This document shows positions 7,893 to 16,207 of a stretch of DNA of 64,000 nucleotides, piece by piece. The DNA is taken from NCBI RefSeq assembly GCF_001936575.1, contig NZ_MSMP01000021.1:1-64000 (forward strand), given 5' to 3'. Both the position numbers and the translations under genes were made by a program. Each line of letters begins with the position of its first letter. The first letter of the stretch is position 1. Below the pieces are notes generated by a model, which did not search any database, was not told the DNA's origin, and was given only the letters and a program-made list of their open reading frames with translations. This stretch comes from Tenacibaculum agarivorans (lineage in GTDB: Bacteria; Bacteroidota; Bacteroidia; Flavobacteriales; Flavobacteriaceae).

Positions 7893-8075
7893 TTACACAA
7901 TATGAGGTGTATCTGTAATACAACCTCTTCCGTTCCAAGCACATTGCGGGCTAGAAATACATTCATGTTCTGTTTTTCCTGGACAAGTATTGAAAAAGAC
8001 ACCAAATCCTCCTGATATAGATTGTTGTTGTTGTTTACTTAATGATTTTCCTAAGTTCATTATTGATTTTTTCAT
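7893..8075 (-). CDS. Double-glycine-leader Cys-rich peptide 1
   Basis: 60 aa. The leader MKKSIMNLGKSLSKQQQQSI ends in SGG, the pattern of Bacteroidota ribosomal natural-product or bacteriocin precursors (TIGR04149-like). Cleavage after GG would leave a core of about 37 residues with four Cys (TCPGKTEHEC, QCAWNGRGC). It belongs to a set of four minus-strand peptide genes with the same leader logic. A peptidase-containing exporter is expected but is not in the window. Whether it is an antimicrobial, a signal or a modified peptide cannot be told from sequence. Confidence 0.8.
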   Translation of the reverse strand: MKKSIMNLGKSLSKQQQQSISGGFGVFFNTCPGKTEHECISSPQCAWNGRGCITDTPHIV

Positions 8076-8110
8076 TATATCTAAATTTTAAATTTTGTTA
8101 TTAATAGTTT

Positions 8111-8287
8111 TTAAGATGCACAAACTTGTGTACGACAAGCATCATAACAATCAAATAGCTTGAATTTATCTCCTGGTAATTCGTTGGCATTACAGTATTG
8201 AATACAAGGAAAAAGGCAATTTGGATCTACACCTGCGTAAATACTTTTTAGTTGTTCTTTATTTAAAAGAGTTCCTATTTTTTTCAT
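8111..8287 (-). CDS. Leader-type Cys-rich peptide 2
   Basis: A 58-aa frame, ATG at 8287 and TAA at 8113-8111. The leader MKKIGTLLNKEQLKSIYAG resembles its neighbours but ends AG instead of GG. The core has six Cys (C24, C28, C32, C47, C51, C56), spaced CxxxCxxxC twice, as in small disulfide-bonded or modified peptides. The gap to peptide 1 is 35 bases. It is too short for a usual gene call, but the leader and the Cys pattern make it convincing. Confidence 0.7.
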   Translation of the reverse strand: MKKIGTLLNKEQLKSIYAGVDPNCLFPCIQYCNANELPGDKFKLFDCYDACRTQVCAS

Positions 8288-8308
8288 CTTTTAATCGTTT
8301 AATGGTTA

Positions 8309-8485
8309 TTATTTTTTGGGCGGCTCTTCTTCTCCACATGGAACACAAATCGGGTTTCCTGAAGCGGTATGTTGTCCTGAATAGCAATATCTTCTTCCAT
8401 CACAAGTTCTTCCTCCGCTACCGTTAATTGACTTTTGTGCTTTTTTATCCAGCACTTTACCTAAGTTTTTTAAGTTTAAATTCAT
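8309..8485 (-). CDS. Double-glycine-leader Cys-rich peptide 3
   Basis: A 58-aa frame from ATG 8485 to TAA 8309. The leader MNLNLKNLGKVLDKKAQKSI is followed by NGSGG, so cleavage after GG is likely. The core of about 33 residues has four Cys (TCDGRRYC, ICVPC) and ends in an acidic/Pro/Lys tail, EEEPPKK. The leader shares NLGKxLxKxxQ with peptides 1 and 4. It lies 21 bases upstream of peptide 2, so peptides 3, 2 and 1 are probably one transcript. Confidence 0.75.
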   Translation of the reverse strand: MNLNLKNLGKVLDKKAQKSINGSGGRTCDGRRYCYSGQHTASGNPICVPCGEEEPPKK

Positions 8486-8593
8486 CTTTTAATATGTTTT
8501 TAGTAATAATTTATACTTCGAATGTAGTTTGTAAAGAGATCTCTTTTCTACAGAATTCATATTTGCGCAATAGCAATTCAAAAACGCAAAAAA

Positions 8594-8614
8594 AGGAGCT
8601 ATTTTATAGCTCCT
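8594..8614 (-). terminator. Hairpin terminator of peptide 4
   Basis: AGGAGCTA-TTTTA-TAGCTCCT. On the minus strand it is followed by a run of seven T, 12 bases after the peptide 4 stop. Peptide 4 is therefore probably a separate transcript from peptides 3-1. Confidence 0.75.
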
Positions 8615-8625
8615 AAGTCTTCATA

Positions 8626-8826
8626 TTATAATCCACAAGGATGTACATCTCCAAAAATTCCAGGAGCACAACTCCCATTATAACATAGATATCCATAAGA
8701 GCTATTGTGTTGATAATTACAACAGTCACTATTAGTTTTACATCGAAAGAATTTTCCTCCTCCATGTACTGCTTTTTGTGCTGCCTTATCCAAGGCTTTT
8801 CCTAAGTTTAAAATTGTTTTTTTCAT
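8626..8826 (-). CDS. Double-glycine-leader Cys-rich peptide 4
   Basis: 66 aa. The leader MKKTILNLGKALDKAAQKAV ends HGG, then comes a core of about 43 residues with six Cys (FRCKTNSDCC, LCYNGSCAPG, HPCGL), a knottin-like density. It has its own terminator and faces the histidine kinase gene at 9010 across a 183-base divergent intergenic region. This is a typical arrangement for a secreted peptide controlled by, or sensed by, a neighbouring two-component system, though that link is inference. Confidence 0.8.
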   Translation of the reverse strand: MKKTILNLGKALDKAAQKAVHGGGKFFRCKTNSDCCNYQHNSSYGYLCYNGSCAPGIFGDVHPCGL

Positions 8827-9009
8827 ATATAAATATTTTTAGTAGTGATGAATTTCACTACGATTTTGAAATCAATGTAAACCAAGAAAGTGCTCTCGAG
8901 TCAGTAAATTCAAATTCGTAAGGTATCGCTTCAGAAATGTTAGATATTTGGCTTATTTTTTGATACTTGACTTTTAAAAATTAGTAACTTTAGCATTATT
9001 TGTAACTTT

Positions 9010-10836
9010 ATGAAAAAAGTTTTTGGGGGACTTTTATTACTTATCGCTATTATTTCTTGTAAAAAAGAACCACAAACTCTTGATATTCAACCTCCTGATT
9101 TTTTCTATAAAAAAACGAAACAAAACTTACCTAAAGACTCGACAGTTTTTTACCTCAACATTTTAAAAAAAATCCCTTACAAACAACTTTCTGATTCTCT
9201 ACAGGCAGAATATGCTTTTACATCTTTTCGTTTTTATCTTGATTTACACGATTACGACTCGGCTATTGAGCGCTTAATCTTTGCTACTTCGTTTACTAAG
9301 GAAAAAATCAGAAATAGTAGAGAAGTTCTATATTTTAGAGCGTTAAAGGATATGTATCTTAGACGTAAAAATGACTATTTAAATGCTGCAGGGGTTAATG
9401 AAAAGATGAAGCAATTATTAGATAGTACCGATTATCGTAATAGAGCTTATGTACATAGTTTCAATCAACAAATACAAAGAGCTTTGGGTAAAACTGAAGA
9501 AGCCTTACTAGCTAATGAACAAAGTATTCGTTTATTTTTAAAAGCTAAGGATACTGCCAATTACCTCATATTTACTTTAGACCAAGCCGCCATTCTAACA
9601 GATATGTCTAAATATGCAGAAGCTCAAAAAGAACTGGATAAAGTTTTTCCTTATGAAAGTTTTCTAATTACTCGTACAAAATATCAATTATATGGTACTG
9701 AAGGTTTTATATATACCAATAAAAAACAATATCGAAAAGCTCTTAATTCTTATAAGAAAGCCTTGTTATATTCAAAACAACTAAACTCAACAATAGGTTT
9801 AGAACGATTGACAAATACGTATTTAAACATAGCAAATACGTATTTGAAGCTACATGACTACGAAAAATCAAAAACTTACATTGATTCGGTTTTTACTACA
9901 GGAATGCAATACATGAGTTTTACGGATCAACAAGAAGCACTAAGAGCCAAATTAGAAATTACATATAAACAACGTGAAGGTTTTGAAAAAGTAATTCCAC
10001 AATTGGATTCTTTGTTTTCTTTTTTGCAAAAAAATAGTGATAAGAGAATTAACAACGAATTGCAAGTATTAAAAGAGGCTTTTGATAATGAGCGGAATTT
10101 ACAAGAAGAAAAAAATAGGGCAGAAGTAAAGAGCTTAAAATTGCAACGCAACCAGTACTTTTTAATCGCTTTACTATTGATTTTGATTGTATTGGTAATT
10201 TTAGTCATCAACTTTTACAAGCAACGAAGGTTTAGTATGGAAAAACAAAACTTTCTACTACAGCAACGTCTATTACGATCACAAATGAATCCTCACTTTG
10301 TATTTAACAGTCTGAGTGTATTAAAACAAGGAGTAGAACAGAATAAAGAACAGTATACCAAATACATTGTAAAATTATCTAGATTATTGCGTACAGTTTT
10401 TGATAATTCTACCAAAGATAACGTACTGTTAGAAGATGAATTACAATCTTTAGAAGACTACATTGAACTCCAAAAATTTAGATTTCCTAATCGTTTCGAT
10501 TATACAATAGAAAATACCATTACTACAGAAAACGAATTGTTTATTCCTCCTATGTTATTACAACCTTTTGTAGAAAATGCCATCATACATGGATTTGGTA
10601 AGTTACCTACGAAAGGAGTTTTACATATTTATCTTTCAAAACAAAAAAAGTGGATTACATACGTAGTGAAAGATAATGGTGTAGGGATGAAAAACACCCT
10701 ACTAAAAAACAAATCATCAATGTATTTAATTGATCAATTTTTGTTTAAAATGACGGGAAAAAGAATAGCAATTACCAATACAGAAGATACAACAGGCACC
10801 CAAATAGAAATTAAAATTCCATATACAGAGCTATAA
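9010..10836 (+). CDS. TPR-sensor LytS-type histidine kinase
   Basis: 608 aa. A lipoprotein-like signal (MKKVFGGLLLLIAIISC) leads into a periplasmic region of tetratricopeptide-type helices (about 60-320; YAEAQKELDK, YRKALNSYKKAL). A coiled linker and a single membrane helix follow (about 382-404, YFLIALLLILIVLVILVI). The kinase part has the LytS phosphoacceptor motif SQMNPHFVFNSL with His429, and the ATPase G1 box DNGVGM near 555. Kinases of this family (His_kinase, PF06580) phosphorylate LytTR regulators; the next gene, 2 bases away, is one. The TPR sensor domain suggests a protein or peptide signal at the cell envelope. Divergent from the peptide cluster. Confidence 0.92.
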   Translation: MKKVFGGLLLLIAIISCKKEPQTLDIQPPDFFYKKTKQNLPKDSTVFYLNILKKIPYKQLSDSLQAEYAFTSFRFYLDLHDYDSAIERLIFATSFTKEKIRNSREVLYFRALKDMYLRRKNDYLNAAGVNEKMKQLLDSTDYRNRAYVHSFNQQIQRALGKTEEALLANEQSIRLFLKAKDTANYLIFTLDQAAILTDMSKYAEAQKELDKVFPYESFLITRTKYQLYGTEGFIYTNKKQYRKALNSYKKALLYSKQLNSTIGLERLTNTYLNIANTYLKLHDYEKSKTYIDSVFTTGMQYMSFTDQQEALRAKLEITYKQREGFEKVIPQLDSLFSFLQKNSDKRINNELQVLKEAFDNERNLQEEKNRAEVKSLKLQRNQYFLIALLLILIVLVILVINFYKQRRFSMEKQNFLLQQRLLRSQMNPHFVFNSLSVLKQGVEQNKEQYTKYIVKLSRLLRTVFDNSTKDNVLLEDELQSLEDYIELQKFRFPNRFDYTIENTITTENELFIPPMLLQPFVENAIIHGFGKLPTKGVLHIYLSKQKKWITYVVKDNGVGMKNTLLKNKSSMYLIDQFLFKMTGKRIAITNTEDTTGTQIEIKIPYTEL

Positions 10837-10838
10837 CT

Positions 10839-11579
10839 ATGTTACGAAGTTTACTTATTGAAGATGAACAACATGTAAGAGAAGAATTACAAAATTTAAT
10901 AGCAAAAAACTTTACTAATAAACTATCTATTGTGGAAGAAGCTACTTCCGTAAAAGAAGGAATAAAAGCTATTTTAAAACACAACCCAGATTTAGTGTTT
11001 TTAGATGTGGATTTAGGAGATGGTTCTAGCTTTGAAATTTTAGATATGCTTCCTGAAATAAACTTCGATATTATTTTTGTTACCGGATACGATTCACATG
11101 CTATTAAGGCAATTAAACTAGGAGCTTTAGATTATTTATTAAAGCCTATTGATGAAGATGAATTGGTAGTAGCTATTAACAAAGCAATTCAACAACATAA
11201 CAAAGAAAATATCAAAGAAAAGTTGGTAAATGTAGCCAGTAATTATTACAAAAATGGTTTACATAATAAAATAGTAGTGAAAACTTTAGAAGCGCAACAT
11301 ATCCTAAATTTTGAAGATATTATTTTTTGTAAATCTGAAGGTAATTACACTACTTTTCATTTAACTAATGAACAAGTTTTAGTTTCTAAACCTATGAAAA
11401 AGCTACAACCTTTACTGGATGAAAATATCTTTTTAAAGTGTCATCAATCTTTTTTGGTCAATACATCCTATGTAACTAAATATTTGAATGAAGGTTTTTT
11501 AGTGACTAAAAATGGAGATCAAATACCCGTTGCTACAAGAAGAAAGGAAGATGTTTTGAATTTATTGTTTAAATCCTAA
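10839..11579 (+). CDS. LytTR-family response regulator
   Basis: 246 aa. The receiver domain (1-120) has acidic pocket residues E8/D9, phosphoacceptor D56 (LVFLDVDLGDG) and Lys in LLKPID near 107. A linker leads to a LytTR DNA-binding domain (about 145-245) with the usual IIFCKSEGNYTTFHL and CHQSFLVNTSYV patterns. It is cotranscribed with the kinase at 9010. LytTR regulators bind direct repeats upstream of their targets; the divergent region 8827-9009 is the obvious place to look for a site. No other target is suggested by the window. Confidence 0.93.
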   Translation: MLRSLLIEDEQHVREELQNLIAKNFTNKLSIVEEATSVKEGIKAILKHNPDLVFLDVDLGDGSSFEILDMLPEINFDIIFVTGYDSHAIKAIKLGALDYLLKPIDEDELVVAINKAIQQHNKENIKEKLVNVASNYYKNGLHNKIVVKTLEAQHILNFEDIIFCKSEGNYTTFHLTNEQVLVSKPMKKLQPLLDENIFLKCHQSFLVNTSYVTKYLNEGFLVTKNGDQIPVATRRKEDVLNLLFKS

Positions 11580-11589
11580 GCAAATTTGA

Positions 11590-12422
11590 ACTTATACCAA
11601 ACGTATTTGAAGTCTTTTCATTTTTGATAAAATGTACAGTTACCTTTATTTTTAAACTAAAAATTATCATAGCATGAAGTATTTACGATTAGTAATTTTA
11701 AGCATGACTGTATTGATCATGTCATGTACAGAAGAAAAAGAAACTATACAAGTGTTAGAAACATTTGAAAAAGAAATAGTCAATAAAAAAGGCGTTAAAG
11801 GAGGTAATAAAATTCCGATAAATACTCCTTATTCGCGTGATCAGGAAGATAATATGATGTATATGACATCCTATTTAATTGGACTAACATTATTAGGTGA
11901 TGAAAATGCTAGAGAATACTTTTACCAACAGGTATCTGGAAAAACATTTAAAATTAGTCTAAGAACTCTTTTAAGTGGAGGCAAAAACCCTTTTAAAACT
12001 GCTTTTAGAGGATATTATTATATCTATAATTGGAATACTGATTATGAATGGACTCCAACTCCTCCTGTATCTTCTGCAATACCAGATCCTTTAGAGAAAG
12101 ATTATGGCGTATTACAAATAGGATATTCAACTTATTTGGATCTTATTTCAAATGATTATGATTGGCAAATAGACTTGCCTAATAAGGCGATTTTATTCAG
12201 TTATTTTAATTTTACTCAGTATCTTGATCATAAACAGTATATTATAAATTTATGGACAAAAGATAATAGCCTTTATGATGATGGATTAAAAATGTCTAAT
12301 AACGATAAGTTCTTTATTCCAGATAATTTCGACTATGAACAAGAACTGGATACGATATTAATTTTAACATTACGTAATACTAGTACAAGTTTACAAGGGC
12401 AATGATTAGAATTGGTATAAGT
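11590..12422. repeat. Short inverted repeats bracketing a lipoprotein gene
   Basis: ACTTATACCAA at 11590-11600 and its exact reverse complement TTGGTATAAGT at 12412-12422 flank the gene at 11674-12405. The arms are only 11 bases, so this may be the trace of an inserted unit or chance in A/T-rich DNA. Confidence 0.3.
11674..12405 (+). CDS. Lipoprotein of unknown function
   Basis: 243 aa. The signal MKYLRLVILSMTVLIMSC gives a lipid-anchored product (Cys18). The mature chain is rich in Tyr, Asp and Asn, e.g. GYYYIYNWNTDYEWTPTPP, with a Lys/Gly-rich stretch near residue 40 (NKKGVKGGNKI). No family is recognised. It follows the LytTR gene by 94 bases on the same strand and could be regulated by it, but an own promoter is equally possible. 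The gene is bracketed by an 11-base inverted repeat. Confidence 0.75.
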   Translation: MKYLRLVILSMTVLIMSCTEEKETIQVLETFEKEIVNKKGVKGGNKIPINTPYSRDQEDNMMYMTSYLIGLTLLGDENAREYFYQQVSGKTFKISLRTLLSGGKNPFKTAFRGYYYIYNWNTDYEWTPTPPVSSAIPDPLEKDYGVLQIGYSTYLDLISNDYDWQIDLPNKAILFSYFNFTQYLDHKQYIINLWTKDNSLYDDGLKMSNNDKFFIPDNFDYEQELDTILILTLRNTSTSLQGQ

Positions 12423-12434
12423 ATTGTAAATCTC

Positions 12435-12610
12435 GTTTAAGAATGAAAGTCTCACTTTGAGTAAAACTTATATTGTAAAAGAACGGAAATAAATATTAGA
12501 TTTCAACTAGCGTTCTGTTGAGCTATAGAGAAGTAAAAATACTGTTCTCGATATAATTTTACCTCATTATCATTCCGTAAAATCACTCGAACTGACAGTA
12601 AAAATATATT
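12435..12610. repeat. Dispersed palindromic intergenic repeat, copy 1
   Basis: The run GTCTCACTTTGAGTAAAA ... TTCTCGATATAATTTTAC ... AAAATCACTCGAACTGAC repeats the design of 39389-39563 and is partly self-complementary (TCACTTTGAGT facing ACTCGAACTGA). This is a structured, non-coding dispersed element and not a gene. Confidence 0.6.
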
Positions 12611-12641
12611 CCGAATACGTACTACTTACTTATTATATCTT

Positions 12642-12672
12642 AATAACCGTCTTCTTTTTGAAGGCGGTTATT
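12642..12672. terminator. Hairpin between converging genes
   Basis: AATAACCGTCTTC-TTTTT-GAAGGCGGTTATT, followed on the plus strand by CTATTTTTT. It lies directly before the stop of the minus-strand methyltransferase gene and could end plus-strand transcription. Confidence 0.6.
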
Positions 12673-13275
12673 CTATTTTTTCACCTTAAAAATTCCGAAA
12701 AGTTCACTGCCTTGTCGTGGAGGAATGGAGTTATAACATTCTTCAAAAGTTTGAGTTTCAAAATAGGGAGAAAAGTAATCTAGGTATTCATTTTTATCAC
12801 CTCCAAAAGGTCGTTTTTCTAGGTCTCCAGTCAACGGAATATCAAACCATAAACCCACTAATTTTCCATTAGGTTTTAATAACTCATGTATTTTTTTAGC
12901 ATACGTTTTTCTGGTTTCAGGTAGTGGTGGAAACGAACAGAAAAATGTTTGTTCTATGATGAGATCGTATACTCCTTTAAACTCAAAAAAATCGGCTTCG
13001 TGTAATTGATTTTTCGGAAAATCAGGATTTCTTTCTGCAAAAGTAGTCAAAGGTTCATTTGCAATATCTAATACGTGAGTGTTGGTAAATCCGCTATTCA
13101 AAAGATATTCTGCTTCATAGGAATTTCCAGCTCCCGGAATCAATATCTTTATTGATTTGTTTGTCAATTGATCAATATAGTTTTGTAATGGAGGAGAAGG
13201 TGCTCCTAAATCCCATCCCGTTCTATTCTCTAAATAACGTTCACTCCAGTATTGTTTTGTATCCAAATTATTCAA
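12673..13275 (-). CDS. TPMT-family SAM-dependent methyltransferase
   Basis: 200 aa. It begins with the family pattern YWSERYLENRTGWDLGAPS and PPLQNYI, then the SAM-binding loop ILIPGAGNSYEAEYL (about 44-58) and the post-motif acidic residue in HVLDIANEPL. EQTFFCSFPP (about 103-112) is the motif IV region typical of the thiopurine S-methyltransferase/thiol methyltransferase family. In bacteria these enzymes methylate thiols or halides and inorganic species such as tellurite or selenium compounds; the real substrate here is unknown. It is full length and cytosolic, and lies 22 bases after the ankyrin gene on the same strand. Confidence 0.88.
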   Translation of the reverse strand: MNNLDTKQYWSERYLENRTGWDLGAPSPPLQNYIDQLTNKSIKILIPGAGNSYEAEYLLNSGFTNTHVLDIANEPLTTFAERNPDFPKNQLHEADFFEFKGVYDLIIEQTFFCSFPPLPETRKTYAKKIHELLKPNGKLVGLWFDIPLTGDLEKRPFGGDKNEYLDYFSPYFETQTFEECYNSIPPRQGSELFGIFKVKK

Positions 13276-13297
13276 CTTTTGTAATTAAACTCTTTTT

Positions 13298-13618
13298 CTA
13301 ATAAACACTTAATAAGTTTATTACTTCTTTATTTCCTTTTTGTATTGCTATTTGTACACATGTTTGTCCTGTTTCTAACTCCACCAAAAGAGGGTTTGCT
13401 CCTTTTGATAGCAAAAGTTTTATAATTTCTAAATGATTATACCGAATACTTTCTGCTAAAGGTAATGCCATAAACTCTGGATGTTGATAATTAGGATCTA
13501 TATCTAATGTTAGATAATAATTCACCAATACTACATCATTATCTTGAATAGCTTTAAACATCGCCTTCCAATCACCTCCTGACATATTTATTGTTTGATT
13601 TAAATTTATTTCTGTCAA
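13298..13618 (-). CDS. Ankyrin-repeat protein
   Basis: 106 aa, cytosolic. It contains about two and a half ankyrin repeats: DNDVVLVNYYLTLDIDPNYQ, then LPLAESIRYNHLEIIKLLLSKGANPLL and TCVQIAIQKGNKEVINLLSVY. Ankyrin repeats bind other proteins; no catalytic part is present. It lies just upstream of the TPMT-type methyltransferase and may share its transcript. Its partner is unknown. Confidence 0.85.
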   Translation of the reverse strand: MTEINLNQTINMSGGDWKAMFKAIQDNDVVLVNYYLTLDIDPNYQHPEFMALPLAESIRYNHLEIIKLLLSKGANPLLVELETGQTCVQIAIQKGNKEVINLLSVY

Positions 13619-13723
13619 TTTAAAAAATAAATCGCTAACAGAAAGTTGTTAACGATTCATAAATTGATTTAAAAAATGTAGTAGGTAAAAGGATAAATTG
13701 AGTTATATAACCCAATTATTATT

Positions 13724-13924
13724 TTATTTCGAATTGGTTTTGAATTTAAACGGTGCGTATAATGGACAAAAACTAACCAAACTTGTCAGTACAAATACAC
13801 CTGCAAGCACTAATAATATAAGTCCTAAAGTTCCTGAAATTATATTCGTAAAGTATAAAACGGCTACAACAGCTGCTATTAATATTCTAACAATTCTGTC
13901 TGCACTTCCCATGTTTTTTTTCAT
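13724..13924 (-). CDS. DUF2892 (YgaP-like) membrane protein
   Basis: 66 aa, two membrane helices: IVRILIAAVVAVLYFTNII and LGLILLVLAGVFVLTSLVSF. It begins MGSADRIVRI and ends with CPLYAPFKF, the hallmark of the DUF2892 domain, which is found fused to rhodaneses in other bacteria. It lies 98 bases downstream of a Crp-type regulator on the same strand, a common pairing in flavobacteria that suggests a role in redox or sulfur stress. The exact function is unknown. Confidence 0.88.
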   Translation of the reverse strand: MKKNMGSADRIVRILIAAVVAVLYFTNIISGTLGLILLVLAGVFVLTSLVSFCPLYAPFKFKTNSK

Positions 13925-14022
13925 GATGTAAAATTTTAAAATTGGTAGTTAGTACTACTTTCTGTTTTGTATACATCAAAAATAGTTGGAGAAAAAATGC
14001 TGTGCAGTGACTTTAGTCACCA

Positions 14023-14643
14023 CTATAAAATTTCTATAGCATTACTGTGTTGTTTGAGTTTTCCTTCGTTTTCTAACTTTTTCATTACTCTACTAATGAC
14101 TTCACGGGCAGTTCCCAATTCATTTGCAATTTGTCGGTGTGAAATTTTCAAAGGGTTTTTATTCGTTAACTCTACTTTTTCTTGTAGATAATCTAGCAAT
14201 CGTTTGTCCATTTTATTAAACAATACATGATGAATGGTATCTAGTAATTCTACGTAACGTAAGTTGTATTGTTGAAAAAAGAGTGTATTTAAATCTGGAT
14301 ATTCTTTAATCCATTTACCAACTTTATCAATAGGAAGTAATAAAGCAGTGGTCTTTTCTTCAGTTTTTGCAAAAACTCTACTCGGTTCGTTTTTTAAACT
14401 TGCTGCAAAAGACATGATACAACTTTCGTTGGGTTTTATATAATAAATTAACAGTTCTCGTTCTTCATGTCGTGTACACACTTTTATTAATCCATCGAGT
14501 ACTACAGGAATTACTTTTACAAATTGACCTTCTCTTAAAATTTCTACTTCTTTTGGAATTTCTTTCACAATAGCACTTTCCATAATTTTGGTTACTAAAT
14601 CTGGATGTAAATGTGATAAGGAAGAAGCTATTTTAGATTCCAT
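14023..14643 (-). CDS. Crp/Fnr-family transcriptional regulator
   Basis: 206 aa. An N-terminal cyclic-nucleotide-type beta barrel (about 20-115) is followed by the dimer helix and a C-terminal winged helix (about 150-206), with the recognition pattern ISHRQIANELGTAREVISRVMKKL. No Cys cluster for an iron-sulfur centre is visible near the N-terminus, and the barrel lacks the classical cAMP-binding pattern, so the signal is unknown. It probably controls the adjacent DUF2892 gene. Confidence 0.92.
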   Translation of the reverse strand: MESKIASSLSHLHPDLVTKIMESAIVKEIPKEVEILREGQFVKVIPVVLDGLIKVCTRHEERELLIYYIKPNESCIMSFAASLKNEPSRVFAKTEEKTTALLLPIDKVGKWIKEYPDLNTLFFQQYNLRYVELLDTIHHVLFNKMDKRLLDYLQEKVELTNKNPLKISHRQIANELGTAREVISRVMKKLENEGKLKQHSNAIEIL

Positions 14644-14748
14644 GGTGTTTTTTTGCGTCTTACGGCTAAAGGTATCGTTTTTATCTCATATAATAGTTTT
14701 AAAGCTGTTTTTTACTATGAAACTCCAAATGGTTTAGTCGTTAAAAAA

Positions 14749-14776
14749 ACGCTCTTAAATAGGTATTTAAAAGCGT
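14749..14776 (-). terminator. Hairpin terminator (minus strand)
   Basis: ACGCTCTTAAATA and TATTTAAAAGCGT form a long stem. On the minus strand it is followed by seven T. The minus-strand gene upstream of it is the esterase at 15046, so the esterase mRNA may run through the small plus-strand gene at 14866 before stopping here. Confidence 0.6.
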
Positions 14777-14865
14777 CAATTTTATTAGATATTTTTATTC
14801 ATCTTTTTAGTCTTTATAAGAAAAACTAATACTTAAAATTTGGTCACATTTTCTATTTTTGATGA

Positions 14866-15042
14866 ATGGATTTTATAAAATTATGTATTCTAATTTGTGT
14901 CGGACTCATTTTTTTACTCATAAAAATTATTGGAGGTTCAAATGGAGATGATCATGATCACTTCCAAGATGATTTTCATCATTTCGATTCAAACGACGAT
15001 TCATTTAATCACGATTTTAGTGATTCCTTTGATGACGATTAA
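14866..15042 (+). CDS. 58-aa membrane-anchored Asp/His-rich small protein
   Basis: The frame ATG 14866 to TAA 15042 has one N-terminal hydrophobic helix (MDFIKLCILICVGLIFLLIK) and a tail made almost only of Asp, His, Phe, Ser and Asn (GDDHDHFQDDFHHFD and onwards). Such a tail could bind divalent metal ions. It converges on the esterase gene, with 3 bases between the stops, and would be antisense to the esterase mRNA tail. It is short and unlisted in families I know, but hydrophobic-helix-then-polar-tail structure argues against chance. Confidence 0.5.
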   Translation: MDFIKLCILICVGLIFLLIKIIGGSNGDDHDHFQDDFHHFDSNDDSFNHDFSDSFDDD

Positions 15043-15045
15043 AAT

Positions 15046-16038
15046 CTACTGTTTTTGTAATCCTTGTTCTTTAACCACAAAATCAAAACACAATTGTTCT
15101 AATCGAACTCCATTTACTTCAGCATTCCAAGCACCATGTCCTTTTCCTTCTAAGGGATAAAACTCATAACCTACATCCGTGCTTTTATAATTATCTCTTA
15201 ATTTTTCTCCTTCAGAAAATAATACGGTAGGATCTTCAGTTCCATGCATTATTATAATTGGTGCATCTTTGGTATCAAAGCGTTGTTTATTGTAAACATT
15301 ATTCAAAATTTCTACAGTTACTCCACTTCCCCAAAAATCAAGAATACTATGTACTTTGGTTGGCTGATCTAAATTAGTACTCGTTAATGTTGGATCTGTA
15401 CTCACAGAAATTTCCTCAGTATAATCTTCAGGATCTGTAACTCCTAACATAGTTGCTGTTATTGCACCAGCAGAACCTCCTCCAACTGTAATATATTCTG
15501 TATTGATATTGTATTTGCTTGCATTAGCATACAACCAACGTACTGCAGCTTTAGCATCTCTACTTGCTGGATATAAAGCAAAAGCTTGCTGTTTTTGAGA
15601 AGGATCTAGATTGTTTTCAATATAAGTTGCCCAATCTTCAGGTACCGTTCCTAAATCTGCTTGCAGTCTATAATTGATTGAAAAAGCAACCCAACCTCTC
15701 GATGCAAAATAATTTGCCAAGTTTACGATTTGTGCCACTTCTTTAGAACCTGATATAAACCCTCCACCGTGAATTAATAAAATTGCTGGTCTATTTTTAC
15801 TATCGTTATTGGGTACATAAGCATCTAATTTCAGTTGCTGCATAGTTGATGTAGTACTATTTATAGTTTGATGACTTAAACCTTCTGCATAAACAATATC
15901 TTGGGTTTTTAGAACTTGATAAGTAGCATTTGATGCTACTATAGGGATATCCTTATTTTCTTCTATGATTTCTTTGTCATTAGTGCTACATGACAAGAAC
16001 AAAAATTGTATTACTATAAGTATTATTAAATTTTTCAT
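15046..16038 (-). CDS. Secreted alpha/beta-hydrolase (esterase) lipoprotein
   Basis: 330 aa. The signal is MKNLIILIVIQFLFLSC. The alpha/beta hydrolase core has the oxyanion motif LLIHGGGFISGS (about 82-93), nucleophile elbow GGGSAGAI, acid HGTEDPTV and His in GKGHGAW, an intact Ser-Asp-His triad of the carboxylesterase / hormone-sensitive-lipase-like families (BD-FAE-like). It would hydrolyse an ester at the cell surface, perhaps acyl groups on polysaccharides; the substrate is not indicated by neighbours. A second, diverged member of this superfamily lies at 21482. Confidence 0.88.
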   Translation of the reverse strand: MKNLIILIVIQFLFLSCSTNDKEIIEENKDIPIVASNATYQVLKTQDIVYAEGLSHQTINSTTSTMQQLKLDAYVPNNDSKNRPAILLIHGGGFISGSKEVAQIVNLANYFASRGWVAFSINYRLQADLGTVPEDWATYIENNLDPSQKQQAFALYPASRDAKAAVRWLYANASKYNINTEYITVGGGSAGAITATMLGVTDPEDYTEEISVSTDPTLTSTNLDQPTKVHSILDFWGSGVTVEILNNVYNKQRFDTKDAPIIIMHGTEDPTVLFSEGEKLRDNYKSTDVGYEFYPLEGKGHGAWNAEVNGVRLEQLCFDFVVKEQGLQKQ

Positions 16039-16207
16039 GTTTGGGGTATTTTCTATTATGACTACAATTAGTAGTAAAGGTTTAATTTACAATATTTTAT
16101 TAAGTCTCATAAAATAGATGATCTTTAGTAGTGACTTTTTCACTTTTTTTTAATCTAATACCATAGAAGAATCGTTACATTTATATTAAATACAAAAAAT
16201 TAAAACT

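Noticed and set aside
8221..8616. Plus-strand frames of 62-68 aa
   Set aside because: They are the antisense of peptides 2 and 3, which have better leader and Cys evidence.
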